This document shows positions 12,450-23,743 of a stretch of DNA of 64,000 nt, one piece after another. The DNA comes from Saturnia japonica. Its lineage: Eukaryota; Arthropoda; Insecta; Lepidoptera; Saturniidae. Position 1 is the first letter of the stretch. Each line of letters opens with the position of its first letter. The stretch lies in assembly GCA_033032175.1 (NCBI GenBank), contig CM065332.1, forward strand, positions 171,501 through 235,500. The letters are read 5' to 3'. The notes beneath the pieces are model-generated. The model searched no databases. It was not told where the DNA came from and was given only the letters and a program-made list of their open reading frames with translations. The translations under genes were made by a program, and so were the position numbers.

Positions 12450-12807
12450 TCATTATATTAATATGTCAAGCAAAAACTTTGTCCCCCTTTTAAGCGTATT
12501 GCGTACACGGAAGACTGTGAGATTTGGCATGGTTAATGTTTATATGGAGAAGGAGTGCAGAAAGCTAAATTTTATGTATAATATCTGTTACTAATACATA
12601 TAATCAATTAAATAAATTAATACTGCGTATCCTAACTTGAACAGTGCCATTGAACTTAGGCCCCAAATATTGACATTGTCACTCAATGAAAAGTGACAGC
12701 AAGTGATATAATATTCATTGTATAGGTTCAAACTACAAATTTCAAACAGAAAATAATCTATGATTAAAAAGTAGCTGGTCGAATTTCGATCATTGGGCGA
12801 CCGCTAG
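12450..12807 (+). mobile_element. Non-autonomous Helitron, family HelC
   Basis: The 358-bp unit starts TCATTATATTAATATGTCAA after an A and ends gggcgaccgCTAG before a T. Twelve nt before CTAG a hairpin GTCGA-ATT-TCGAT can form. The block 'ttggcatggttaatgtttat' is shared with copies at 28600, 29511 and 60642. No coding capacity. Confidence 0.75.
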
Positions 12808-13284
12808 TTTATATAATAGTAAAAGACTTTTTCCGTATGCCGTTTTGTTATTTTTACTCTCTAATCAAAATATCTAACTAGGTTTAACTATAAAATCAAT
12901 TCTCAATATAAATTCAAAACTATTATTTCCATGTTTTAACAGCTACCCTTAAATAATGCAGGCGATCATCAAATTTGATACTAACTTTAATATGAGAAAT
13001 GCATTAATATAAAACTTTATTTAATGATTAATCTCGCAGCGTATATAGGTTACTGGCAGCGAAACTGCAAACAGCTCAGACAATATTATGTTAACAAATA
13101 TCCATTTCATTTGGCACTGTATGGTGAATTAATCCTAGTCAGCGAGAACAGAGCACGGGCTTAACATCGAGCGTACGTCTGCCAGTCGCGCCGCTCGCCT
13201 CTGTGACACGACTCCACATGCATCGCGCGGGTGTCTAACTTTATTAAAGGAAATAATGTAGAAGATACGATTCTCGCATAATGA
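12808..13284. other. Unassigned
   Basis: No feature recognised; the last 130 bp become CpG-rich toward the third GCTACG island. Confidence 0.4.
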
Positions 13285-13400
13285 GCTATCTGGAACCTCG
13301 CTACGCCGTAGACGCGCTACTAGGATTCCTTGCTACATCGTAGAGATGCTACGCGACTATACCGTGTCGGGCCGCTACGCCGACTACGCGTGCAGCGCTA
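13285..13400. repeat. GCTACG-rich GC island 3, within a CpG-rich block
   Basis: Repeated GCTACG, CGTAGA and CGCTAC cores at irregular spacing lie in a CpG-rich block that extends to about 13500. It is 200-300 bp upstream of the signal-peptide-like exon at 13606, so a promoter or 5' UTR role is possible, but the same motif cluster also occurs at 3430 and 11140 without such an exon. Confidence 0.45.
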
Positions 13401-13605
13401 GGTTAGATGCCAGTGTCAGTCGGGAGCTCGTACCGAGCGCACGTAGCCGCGTCCTGAACCGCGGCACCCGCGCTTTTCACGCCAGAGTTCGCGATTACAA
13501 CAACACGAATTGTGTTTACACTGTGCTTATTAAATACCTATATACGTGTTATTTATGTTACATAAGTATTTATATTAAGAACATAATCATATAAAGTGAT
13601 TGGTA

Positions 13606-13663
13606 ATGATCAAGATGAAAAGGATTTTCCATCTCATCTTCAGGCTGTTGTTTCTACTTGACG
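13606..13663 (+). other. Candidate first coding exon with signal peptide
   Basis: ATG at 13606 opens 19 codons reading MIKMKRIFHLIFRLLFLLD, with a basic start and a hydrophobic core, followed by G|GTAAGT, a near-perfect splice donor (GT at 13664). A phase-1 intron right after a signal peptide is common in secreted and cell-surface animal proteins. No second exon could be linked; none is obvious in the next 16 kb. The arginine inside the core weakens the signal-peptide call. It may be chance, since a GTAAGT alone is not rare. Confidence 0.3.
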
Positions 13664-14035
13664 GTAAGTTTTACATTCTTTTATATAAGTAAAATATGAA
13701 TAGATTTGTTTCTTTATTCAGGAAATTCTATATTTTGCACAGTTATTTGAAACAAATTTTTGGAAATGATTTTCAATTAAAATATAAAAATATAAATAGT
13801 GGAAGGTAAAAAGCGTATAGCGAGCTAACCAGATATCGTAGCAATTAAACCGTTCGGTCCGCAAACACGAGAACAGATAAACAATATGTTTTCCATTAGA
13901 TCCGCATGTGGATTTTGCATTCAACAATAACAAGGCTCTGATTTTCGATAACATAATTATAAATGCTTATTTGTTGGCAGACTGGATAGTCTCATAGATT
14001 AAAACAAAACTATCCTTTCAATTAAGTAGTTACGT
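13664..14035. other. Unassigned, AT-rich
   Basis: Nothing recognised. A minus-strand open frame (13718-13954) has no resemblance to a protein family I know. Confidence 0.4.
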
Positions 14036-14290
14036 TCAGTTTTTAACCGACATCAAAGAAGGTGGAGGTTTTCAGTTCGAATATATATATATATATATAT
14101 AATGGATAGTCAGACATAACTTTTTTTTGGAAAGGGGATACTTCAAAGGTGGTCCCATTTTAATTTAATTGATATTGGACATTTGACCTCGAAGATTAAC
14201 CGGGAAACTTCTCAAAATAATTAAAATCGGTATTCTTTTTTTTTTTTTGTAAAAATGGTCTTCTATAAATTAAGATAGATTTAATTGAAT
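14036..14290. repeat. Dispersed lepidopteran repeat ('tttttaaccgac' type)
   Basis: It starts 'tttttaaccgacatcaaaga' followed by 'ggtggaggttttcagttcga' and an (AT)n tract at 14081-14102. I recall this opening as a frequent dispersed element in moth and butterfly genomes. The part to about 14240 ('attaaaatcgg') fits the same family. Class unknown. Confidence 0.45.
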
Positions 14291-14329
14291 TGAATCACGA
14301 TTTGTCAATAGGCTCACAGGCTCCACTCT

Positions 14330-14860
14330 CCAGTCAACCTCTTGGACTCACCTGGAGTTTATTTTCCGAAATGTTAGATTGTGAAATACATAGAGCGATG
14401 AACATAACAATCGCAAGGTTTAAAAAAAGTGAATACGTTGTGGTCCTGTAGTGACATCTATCTCGCCACATACGAACTAAGAACTGACGCATCCTACATC
14501 GCGATATTAAAATTAAACCAACAATTGGACATATATACAAGAATCCTACAACAACCGTTGGGCGGTAGCCCGCCAGACAACATCCGTCTGGTCGAGGGAC
14601 CCTCCCTTTTCCATGGTAGATGAGAAACTTTACACCCTGTTCCTAACTTACCCCCAAACTGGTGACACCGAGCATGAACGTCACCTTCGCAAAAGAAAAG
14701 ATAAAAACTACGTCATCATGACGTCATTATCCCTTCCTAAAGCTTTCGAGCAGCGAGTCACATATCCCCCAAAGTTAACCATGGTTAAAACGAGAACATA
14801 TATTTTCACAGTTAAATTGTTTGGACCGCAAAGAATTTTCTGCAGTATTTAATTAATCAA
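14330..14860. other. Base-balanced block with overlapping open frames, not identified
   Basis: This block is less AT-rich than its surroundings. It holds two overlapping plus-strand frames (14429-14623 and 14613-14852, the second starting at ATG 14613) and an antisense frame. None resembles a family I know, and there are no splice signals I trust. It may be a decayed element or a chance pair. Confidence 0.25.
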
Positions 14861-15727
14861 ATATTATAATAGCGATATTATACTTAATTAGAAATACATA
14901 TTTGAATAATTAATGTATTGAAATTGTTTAAGTTAGTTGCATAAATTTCGGTGCAGTCGAGATGTTTCTGTACTGTAATGCATTTGTTTTGAAACTATCG
15001 TTCGGTAGTACGATACTTATATGTTACTTCACGATGTGTGACCCTGGAAAGTGAGTGCGAGCAGCAATAAGACTAGAGCAAAGTTAGTGGCAGATCTTTT
15101 GTTTATCTGTTCTCGAGATTCCAGCCTAAAGTTAACTCAAATCATTTCATTCTCGAACTGCGACTATGTATATATTGAAAATAATGTATTTTGTTTTTTA
15201 AAACGGTGAAAACTTATTTACGCTTCGTGAATATTAACTTTTAAGTGATGAGTATATTTGAAACTTTCTAATCTGTTTCGTTTTAATGTCCGCAATTAAA
15301 AATATACATAACAACAAACAATAACAAGAGACAAACGATTGTATTGCAATACAATCAGTAATAATAAAATAAAAACAAAAAACTCGTTTATATGTGTTCA
15401 ATACATAACATATTCATGATATAATTCTTATAACATTCATAAGAATTCAGACTAATAACAATTCCGTAATATGAAGGTTTCGTGGAAACCTGGAGTGAGT
15501 ATTGCGTACAATATCTATTTTCACTCAACTACTATATATCGCAATCGCGTATTTTGAAGACGCTGTAACTTTCATTTTAACTTACAAGACTGTACTGTAC
15601 TGTGAACCTTTATATAATGCTAAAATTATCCACTAGAGTTATCATTTAAGTTACAGAAAACTCAATGTGAAGGGGACAAAATTTGATAATTGTAAAGGAA
15701 TGGGAAAATTGAAGTATGAGGAATATA
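14861..15727. other. Unassigned; one 20-bp perfect palindrome
   Basis: GATTGTATTGCAATACAATC at 15337-15356 is a perfect palindrome with a central ATTGCAAT, similar to bZIP-type half-site pairs. No gene is evident beside it. Confidence 0.4.
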
Positions 15728-16365
15728 TTAAGTCTTTACATATAAAATTAGCATTTTAAATGGAAAAAGTAAAACGAAAAAAAAATACTATTATCTAAAA
15801 TATAAAATTATACATTTAATCAATCGAAATATGTTTCATTATGATCTATGCACTTGCACGATTTTATAGACAAAGTTCATTGGCCTCATTGGTAAAAAAA
15901 TTATGGGAGCAAGAATCAATAAAATCTTTGAAGGCGGTTTGGACAGCCTCATCGGAGTTGAATTTTTTTCTTGGCAATAAATTGTTCAAATTCCGATAAA
16001 GTTTCTTTCGTAGGTCAAAACTCCCAGAACAAAAACGTTGGAATCAAAACTTACCGTGCTGTCTTTTACAGTAGCTTACCCATATATATAATTAATATTT
16101 CCAGTTGTTTCTGCAGCGCTGAAGCTACGGTTGAATTCATATTCTTAAAAAAAACGAGATATTTTAAGTTATCTATTTTTTGAAAAGAACGATGTCAAAG
16201 AAATTTCAAATATTACGAAAACAAATGAATCACTAATTTCGGAACAAAAATACACAAGCCTAAATTTAAAATAAATTTGAATTTAGAATTCCTAACCAAA
16301 CGCCAGATATTTGAGATCAAAGTGGCCAGTTCAACAAAACGCCATTTTCATATGTAAGGACCTAA
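15728..16365 (-). mobile_element. Internally deleted mariner element, both ends present
   Basis: The left end reads TTAAGTCTTTACATATAAAA and the right end, reverse-complemented, TTAGGTCCTTACATATGAAA. They are near-identical terminal inverted repeats of at least 30 bp. Both sides carry the TA duplication of this superfamily (15726-15727 and 16366-16367). The 638-bp length is about half that of an active mariner. Coding relics inside run on the minus strand (separate entry). Confidence 0.85.
15826..16185 (-). pseudogene. Mariner transposase relic, N- and C-termini joined
   Basis: On the minus strand, 16160-16050 reads YEFNRSFSAAETTGNINYIY and then TVKDSTVSFD, the N-terminal helix-turn-helix start of mariner transposases. 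From 15985 it reads AKKKFNSDEAVQTAFKDFID and, after a frameshift, KCIDHNETYFD and a stop near 15826, the usual C-terminus. The whole catalytic DD34D core between them is deleted. There are stops and shifts, so it cannot make protein. Copies like this can only be moved by a transposase made elsewhere. Confidence 0.82.
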
Positions 16366-19300
16366 TATTAGGAAATTTATTATGTTTTAGTAAGAAATTA
16401 ATGTGGCAAAAGGCTTTGTAATGTGTACTGTGGCCCCTTTATAGTTTGAGGAGATGAAATCAAACGTAAAAATATGTTAGAACAATAAAGAAAAACTTAC
16501 CTATATACTATAAAATAGAACAAAACTGTGTATTGCAATAATATTTTTTATTTCGTTGGACGTAATATATAAAATAAATCGAATATGTAAACTATTTAGT
16601 TATATGTTAACTATTCTAAAGCACTAAACCTTACAAGAGTGTACTGATTGTTGTCGCTTACAATGTTATATGTGTTGTGTTGTTAGTCCGGCAGCCCGCG
16701 TCGTCGAGTGGCTACAGGTTCACATCTGTGTCGTTATACTTCCGTAATTATTACTTTAAATGGTATTTCAAGTCTAAAAATTTAATGTTCTTTCCCAGTA
16801 GTTAAGTAGATATTGCGAGATTACGTCGGTTAGTGGTAGGAAGTATTCGGAACATCCTATTCATTAAAACTATGTGTAAATCTGAAATATTTCTGCATCG
16901 TCGCGTTATAAGTTTTAGAAAGTTAATAAATGTTTTGTAACACATAAATGAATGTAGAAAATATGGTAATTAATTATATTAATTCTCCGAAAATATACGA
17001 ATTCAAAACAAAAAATTTTATCTGTGGTTATTGACTTAAGTCGATAACGGTCTATCGAAATACCTAAGTAGTTTGTAAAATAAAATAATCATACATAATA
17101 TATGTAAAAAAAACGAAATAGATAACTATATGAACTGTGTACCCTTATCTACTATGATTTTGTTTTTGTGAAGAACACGAACAAAATTAATTTTCTTTCC
17201 TAAAATAAAGCTGGTATTATGAAAAAAAGGACATTATGGAAACGAAACGTAAATTAAAATTACACCACTATTTACAAATCAATATAGTAAACCTTTTATC
17301 TTAAAAGTTCAGCTAGATTTGTAATTGAGTAGTTCTATATACAATAACGTTTTTTTAAATAAAAAATTACCTGGCCACGCGCGTGTGTGTGTGTGTACGT
17401 GTGTACGCATGTGCATCTGTGCTTCAAAGAGACTTCTATGTTAACAATACATTGGTTGAATGAATGAACACGGACAGACCATTATAATAATTTGTGACTT
17501 GTGAAGAGAGGTACAAACTCGCATTATAATGTTTTCTCTCAGCTTAGTGAGATATGCCGTCATGTTAGTGTGAGCGAGCTCCGAATGTGTGTGTGTGTGT
17601 GTGTGTTCTCATCACGTGATGAGGGAAAATTTCTAATATATATGGAGCGGGTCAACTTGTCAAGCGTTCATAATCTGACTGGACTTGTTACATGATTGTA
17701 ATGTGTCACGGATGTCTCGGGGACTCTTAGAGGACATCTCGGGGACGCGGACGGTCATTAGCATAATACAGACACATTTTAAACTATCGCTCTTTAATAA
17801 AATCTAATTATTCATATGCAATCGAATAAAGACGTTACATATTTAGTTGTTAAGCCCATAGACGGGTAGGTACAAACTTGTAAAGTAGAACCGTATTACA
17901 GGCACACCAGTTTACCTAAACAGCTACAAAACTTGGACATTTGTGATTTATTTGTTTCCTGTATGGAATCGAACGCGATAACCTCGACTGGGAATACCTT
18001 CAATACTCAACCCAATGCAATAACAAGTTGGCCGTACTTAACTACTGATTCCAAAATCCAAACGCAGTAAAACTTGAAAGAGCTCAACAATAGGTATAAT
18101 CACTGTCTAATACACAGTGAGCGCCGAGCGGTGAGAGATAGAGACAGGTATTGTGCAATTCTGTTAAAGTATTCCAAAAATGGTTCTATGATTGCACTGA
18201 ACATTTATGGCGGTTGCCAACGAGAACACCCATTTAGGCGGAAAGAGGTTTATTTATAAAAGATTTCATACTAACTTTAAGTTGTTACGTTTCGTTTCTT
18301 TGCTCAGAATCGTGATGGCGCCATCTATCGTGGTAAAATGAACTAAAATTTAAATAGTATAACGAATTTAAACACTCAATTGACGCTTTAGAAGGTTTTT
18401 ATTGGAACTTAATATTGTATTGGTTTTGTGTTTTCACATTAATTTATATAATTACTTTCCATTTAACATTTTATCAGTACTTTATAATGTACGTAAGCGC
18501 TTAATAATATGTGCCTAGTAAATTATAATTCACATCGTGTTGTTTTTGCTTCTTCACTTAATATATAAACAGTGACACAGTTTAACATCCAGAAGTGTTT
18601 CTTATTAATTAGAATTTAATAATAACTGCTAATAATAATAATTAATAGCTTGTGTTATAGTGATTCATTCAGTTCTTCTCATACAGTCTTTAATGATGTT
18701 CCTACCTGCTTAATTCTTTTACCAGTAACTCTGTTCGTTGGTTCAAAACAACGGTGATATTGACCGGAGGTCTCAGGACCCACATGTAATGAACGAATGA
18801 AAGAATGAATGAACGAAATAAGGACAACGAAAAAGTCGGATGAAAGAATATTACATGTGGCAGAGATACGAATATAAGGATAAATGTGTGGCCTAACTAG
18901 AATGGATAATATTAGCAATAATTATATTAAATTAAATATTAAAATAGCATCGTTGACAGTGAAGTTGAGGGGTAAAAGGATAGTGCGAGCCACGGGCGTG
19001 ACATCAGGAGGGATGAAACTTGAAAAGTGGTTATAATTACTTTAAGAAGGATATAGAAATAAGCAAGACGTAACGAGGTATGAATGGAGTGTGTGAGGAT
19101 TGAAAGCATAAAAGGTACGGATTCCAAGGTGGCAGCTGATTAGGGAAAATGGATGGGAAGCACATGTTATGCCGACTCTACTTAGTTCTTATTAAATTAC
19201 TTACTTGGCTGAGGAAAAACGTTTTTCTGAGAGAAAGTACTAGCCCAATCATTGGGGCATGAACATTAAAGTTGTTACGACGTTTTCTTTCGCAAATGTA

Positions 19301-20679
19301 AGTGCATTTGGAAGAAAATTTAGTATACCTGATAAGGTTCAAATCAGAGATACAGTATTGCATAAAAATTGTTTAAATATGTACGTACAACAAGAATTGC
19401 GGATTTATACTAACCCAGGAGTTACTGGACAAAACACATTGAAACACGTTAAAAGCATTTGCGCGCAAGTCAGAACTTTAACGGTAACTTGGTGTGATGT
19501 GGTATACAGGTGACCTCATAAGCGGAATCCGAGAACAAGATAAAGTAGAAGATAGAATATATGAATTATAATATGCGACAAAAGAAAGCAAATTGCATCA
19601 ATATTTAGACTATATGAATGGTATCGTGTGAGGGGAGGTGCGAGGGGCAAGGTGCTCGTCCCGGCTTCACAATAGATCAGTTGAACCGGGTACAATAGCG
19701 ATCCGATGTGACACGGGAGCGCGTGGAGAGTAGAGGACATGCGCTTTGTTACTACATCGTGTCAGGAGCCGCGGCTGGACCCTTCGTCAGCGGATACGCT
19801 CAACTTGATTTAGCAAAAAACATCTAGGCATAATAGACCTTATTGACAAACAACTAAACATTATGTAAACTTAAACCGAGAGGGCTATATGTCTACAGAC
19901 GAGTGAAGGAAACAAGACTCTGAAAATAGCAATCTTTAGTAGTTTTTCCTTAATGATGAACGTTTTAATTTCAAAATGTCATTGCGCAATTTACTAACGA
20001 GTGATTTTTACGAATTTTTTTCTATTGTAAAGAAAAGTCATTGACAAAATTATTGATTGTCTTAAAATCTGAAGATATTTGAAGATGTGTGTGAATAAAA
20101 TCTAGCTTCGGTTTTGTAATATACACAAAGGTAATGTATCAGAAGCCGTGAAGCCTCACAGTGAAAGCGTATAGCCTGGTCATGTATCGCTTGCATTTAC
20201 TAACAAGTAATCTAACAAAAACGTATCAACTATAACTTTAGTTAGCTTACACATGTATCGATCCGAAGACGTCTATAGTTCTCGAAAACCCGTTTATATA
20301 GCCATGGAAATATTGCAAAACTAAATTAAAACATGAATTGTCGTACAAACACAAAATGTAAATATACAGTTGAGTGATAATGTAGTTTGGTCCCGGCGCG
20401 GCGGTCTCGCGCTGAACCGCCTAGAGAATCTTAAAGTCTCAAAATGGAATGTAAAGTGTCACGAGGAGGGCTGGCCACTACGTTTGTGAGAGTGCCTTGC
20501 GCCCTGCGCCCTGCGCTCTGTGCTACTCGAGGTTTATGTACCGTTTAAAATAAACACTTTGTTACAAGTTTCTGACATATCGTAATTTAAAATTTGATTT
20601 TATCACAAGTTTGCTTCACTGCTTTACTTCATTCATCAGTTAAATCTTAACATTTGACAATGATTTTGATCTTTGTATA
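16366..20679. other. Long unassigned stretch with microsatellites
   Basis: (GT)n tracts lie at 17383-17413 and 17588-17606. The motif 'atgttatgccgactctactta' at about 19162 recurs in altered form near 34025 and probably marks an old retroelement 3' end. 'gatggcgccatct' at 18313 is a short palindrome. Open frames here (for example 18679-18918, 19259-19513) match nothing I know. No exon is supported. Confidence 0.4.
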
Positions 20680-20947
20680 TCTACATTAATAAATCGGTTT
20701 GCTGTCTGTACATGCAGTACATTTCTTTAGTCTTTGTTCAAAGTCTATTAAAAAGGTTACGGATATGGCTTACATAATTTTCTCTGCCTGTGTCTGAATG
20801 TAACTCAAAAACGGCTTGATCGATTTTGATGAAATGTTATAAACGGGAAGTTTATATCGTACGTCGATCAATAGTATATAAGAATAGCGAATAATTATTT
20901 TGGAAAATAACGAAGGAATGTTTGCGTAACATACGGGAATACAGCTA
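20680..20947 (+). mobile_element. Short non-autonomous Helitron
   Basis: The unit starts TCTACATTAATAAATCGGTT after an A and ends acgggaatacagCTAG. Inside is 'tcaaaaacggcttgatcgat', typical of these elements. The base after CTAG is C rather than T. 268 bp, non-coding. Confidence 0.55.
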
Positions 20948-21094
20948 GCTTCCTAATAAAATTAAAGATTAAATGCTTTTGTCATTAATCTCCTTTTGGT
21001 TCCAACTGATAACAACTTGTTGTATTATATATCTTGTAATATGTTTACTTAACATATAATTGTGTTAATAGAAGTCCTACTATGTATGTGGTAC

Positions 21095-21205
21095 CTAAGT
21101 GGTGAGACAAAGTCTTGAGCCGAGAGACCGTCTCGCACACGCAGTGGAGCGCCTCCTCGCCGCCGCCGTGGAACGAGAACATGCGAAAGGTTACTTGAAG
21201 ACACA
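21095..21205 (-). other. Candidate coding exon, strand uncertain
   Basis: A GC-rich island with strong G/C at third positions. On the minus strand it is open and reads LQVTFRMFSFHGGGEEALHC then VCETVSRLKTLSHHL, between an AG acceptor (after 21206) and a weak donor G|GTACCA at 21094. On the plus strand an overlapping frame reads DKVLSRETVSHTQWSASSPP then PWNENMRKV, with AAG|GTTACT as a possible donor. I recognise neither product. The composition contrast with the AT-rich flanks is the main argument for coding or another conserved role. Confidence 0.3.
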
Positions 21206-21784
21206 CTGCATGTGACATCAGATACTACCACAACAATATTACAAGAGGTTTATGTTCTTCAGTACACTGTTCCAAACACCTGAGTTACAAATAATTAAAC
21301 TATTTGCAGAAAATGAATATCTTTGTGATCTTGTCCCTATAATTATAATAAATTAAAGCTGATATATTTTTGTATAACCACTTAAAAGAAATCCCGTAAA
21401 TAAGTTGTGTATGCTGACAACTAAATTCATAATCCAAGCAGTAATAATATAATTGTCGGATTTCACTCTACTGCGTCTTGAGAACTAAGTACTTCTAAAT
21501 TCACATAGGTATACCAGGATATTATCATTGTGTTGTGACTTGCAGAATCACAGTACATTTTATTAAGAGTGAACAGAGAGTTGGGAACCTACCTCCCAGT
21601 AGCCGCTAAGCCCCCGTCCATAAAGCACTAAGAGCCCTCTGCCGAAGGGGACCGGCAATTATTGACTCGGTCCTCGACTACCTCCGGGTATTCATTTAGG
21701 ACAAACATATTTCTGAATTATTTGTACAATACACTTTTTATTTACGAAACTGAGAGGTTTCCCCGAGTTATTTCTTAGAGTAAA
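21206..21784. other. Unassigned
   Basis: No feature recognised. A GC-richer patch at 21580-21690 has no open frame of note. Confidence 0.4.
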
Positions 21785-21896
21785 GTCACGCCACACGTCT
21801 CGTGCAACACGTCCACATCGCTTATCCCATATCACACATCCCGCGTCACATGTCTCGCGTCCCACGTCTCGCATCACACATCCCGCGTCACACGCA
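21785..21896. repeat. Decayed minisatellite
   Basis: Degenerate copies of CACACATCCCGCGT / CACGTCTCGCGT alternate across about 110 bp. The unit is 10-14 bp with variable spacing, so it is an old array. Confidence 0.55.
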
Positions 21897-21940
21897 GTGT
21901 TGACGTCACTGTAGAGATACACAATAACAATATAACGTGA

Positions 21941-21987
21941 TAGCTGTGCCCGCGGCTTCGCATCCGTTAACTACAAAATTATTGTTT
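21941..21987 (-). mobile_element. HelA Helitron 3' stub
   Basis: 'atagctgtgcccgcggcttcgc' is the reversed HelA 3' end with CTAG changed to CTAT. Only about 48 bp remain before the next Helitron terminus at 21989. Confidence 0.55.
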
Positions 21988-21988
21988 A

Positions 21989-23743
21989 CTAGCGGTCCAC
22001 CCCGGCTTCGCACGGGTATTTAACAAAAATTATAATACACACGAATAAACCCTTCTAATTGCGTCGGATTACTAAAAAATAAATTATAAAGAAAGTTTCA
22101 ATGTTATTATTTTAATGAACTTTTATTTTTATTTTAATAACTTTTTTGTTACTTTTTATTAAGTGTTTAATTATTTTTTTAATTTTTATAATAAGATCAT
22201 ATATACAAAACCAAAGCCATTCAATTTATTGAGTCAGAGCTTTCCTGTAAACGATATTTGATGTTGTTTTATTTTGCTGCTTTTTAACGTCAATTCATGT
22301 GGTGGCAGTCCAGAACGGTTTAGAAAATTTAAAAATACCTGTGGGTAATGGACTACGTCTTCTACATATATTAGTTACAGTGTCGATCGATTTGTAATTT
22401 TTTATTTGGCTGGGGACTTTTTGTTTAATCAAATTGTTTATTTTGTTCACCGTATCATTCCTAGGTGTCCTTTTCACGCAAATTCTCAATGTTAAGGTAT
22501 ATGCATCTATTGAAATTACTGAATTATGGACTATTTATTTGGCTTAGAGACTCATCCAAAAGGATATCACAATTTTTGCTTAAATTTGGAGTGGCAAGCT
22601 GCTTAATAGGTCTCTTTGATAACTTTTTTTTAACGCGGAGAAACCTCTCCCTCAACGGTTTTTAAGTACTCGAATGTTGTCGGACCGCGAACGTGATGTA
22701 GCAACATCGTAAGATAAAAACACTCTGATTGAGAAGGGTGTACACCGTAGACTCTTCCTAAAGCGGCAAATTCTTATGCGGATGGCCACACCACGCCTCT
22801 TTCTTGTGAATTTATTATTGGCCCATGTGGGACTTCGCTTCTTTGCGAATTCATCTTCATTACAAAGCTCAAAGAAAGCCAGCAAAGTAGTTTTATGTGG
22901 GTTTTGGGCCACTTGTTCATCTGTTTCTGCAGTAAAATAAACCCTTTGGCCATTTTCTAAGTGGACAGCTAACGCAAGACTGCAGCTTGGTCAGATCCGT
23001 TATATATTTGCAAATGTATTTGATGGTTTGAACTGAGTGGCAGTACTCCACATTTATGTGAGAATTGCATTTATTATTTACGTTCTACACACTATTGAAG
23101 AATAAGGAACAATCCATCTATTATCTACATTGAACCTAAGTACTTGCTCTGATATTTAGCGTAGCGCACAGTCCTCCATTTTCGTCGTCACAACGACGAT
23201 AAACTGGATGATATCCGTCCTTTTCGGTTTGGGTATCGTTGACGAAACGTCGAGGGTTCTTTTTTGTACAGATACCGTTTTTCATACATGGTGCTGTTAA
23301 ATTATGCTCTCCGCATGGTCCGTGCACCATATTTTTTGTTACGATATCGTACAATATCTGATCGCTTAGTCAATTAAATTTTAAAAATAAAAGAACACTT
23401 ATTGTGCATAACTATAGATATAGTTATAGATATATTGTCGCGATACTTTTTGTAAATAATGATGTGTCCTGCAAAGTCATAGTACATTATTTTATTTTAT
23501 CGTCAATAGTTTCCGCAGCACACGCGATGTAAAGAACATTTTAGGTCATTTTTTACAGCTTGGGTTATATTATTGGAGTTTTACCAAGGAACCCTAATTT
23601 TTTGAAAATTTATTATGTTACTCTGGAACAGTATAGCTTTCCAAGAGTGAAAGAATTTTTCAAATCGGTTCAGTAGTTTCGAAGCCTATTTAATGCAAAC
23701 AAACAAACAATCAAATCTTTCCTCTTTATAATATTAGTATAGA
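21989..23743 (-). mobile_element. Helitron with RepHel relic, both termini
   Basis: Read on the minus strand, it starts TCTATACTAATATTATAAAG (5' end at 23743) and ends in CTAG at 21992-21989, followed by a T. The base before TC is G, not A. Just before CTAG the hairpin CCCG-T-GC-GAA-GC-CGGG forms, 8 nt from the terminus. Between the ends lie about 370 bp of 5' leader, frameshifted Rep and helicase coding sequence, and a 3' UTR of about 300 bp. It is a deleted derivative of an autonomous Helitron (normally 5 kb or more). Confidence 0.85.
22290..23355 (-). pseudogene. Helitron Rep/helicase (RepHel) relic
   Basis: A RepHel protein nicks and joins DNA ends (Rep, two catalytic tyrosines) and unwinds DNA (Pif1-type helicase) in rolling-circle transposition. 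Minus-strand pieces in order: YDIVTKNMVHGPCG and PCMKNGICTKKNPRRF (from 23354); DNRWIVPYS near 23080; VEYCHSVQTIKYICKYIT, which keeps the two-tyrosine motif KYICKY; ENGQRVYFTAETDEQVAQNP; KTTLLAFFELCNEDEFA; then, past a deletion, PRNDTVNKINNLIKQKVPSQ, YKSIDTVT and DVVHYPQVFLNFLNRSGLPP from the helicase C-terminal part. The N-terminal HUH region and the helicase Walker motifs are absent. Several frameshifts and stops make it non-functional. Confidence 0.88.

Noticed and set aside
15971..16183. 70-codon plus frame
   Set aside because: Shadow of the mariner transposase relic on the minus strand.
18308..18325. Recurring GCGCCATCT motif (18315, 49627, 53082, with relatives at 51208 and 60170)
   Set aside because: Flanking texts differ and the motif is short; probably coincidence or scraps of different repeats.
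20443..20547. 34-codon frame starting MECKVSRGGL
   Set aside because: Short, in a patch with 'gcgccct' repeats, without splice or homology support.
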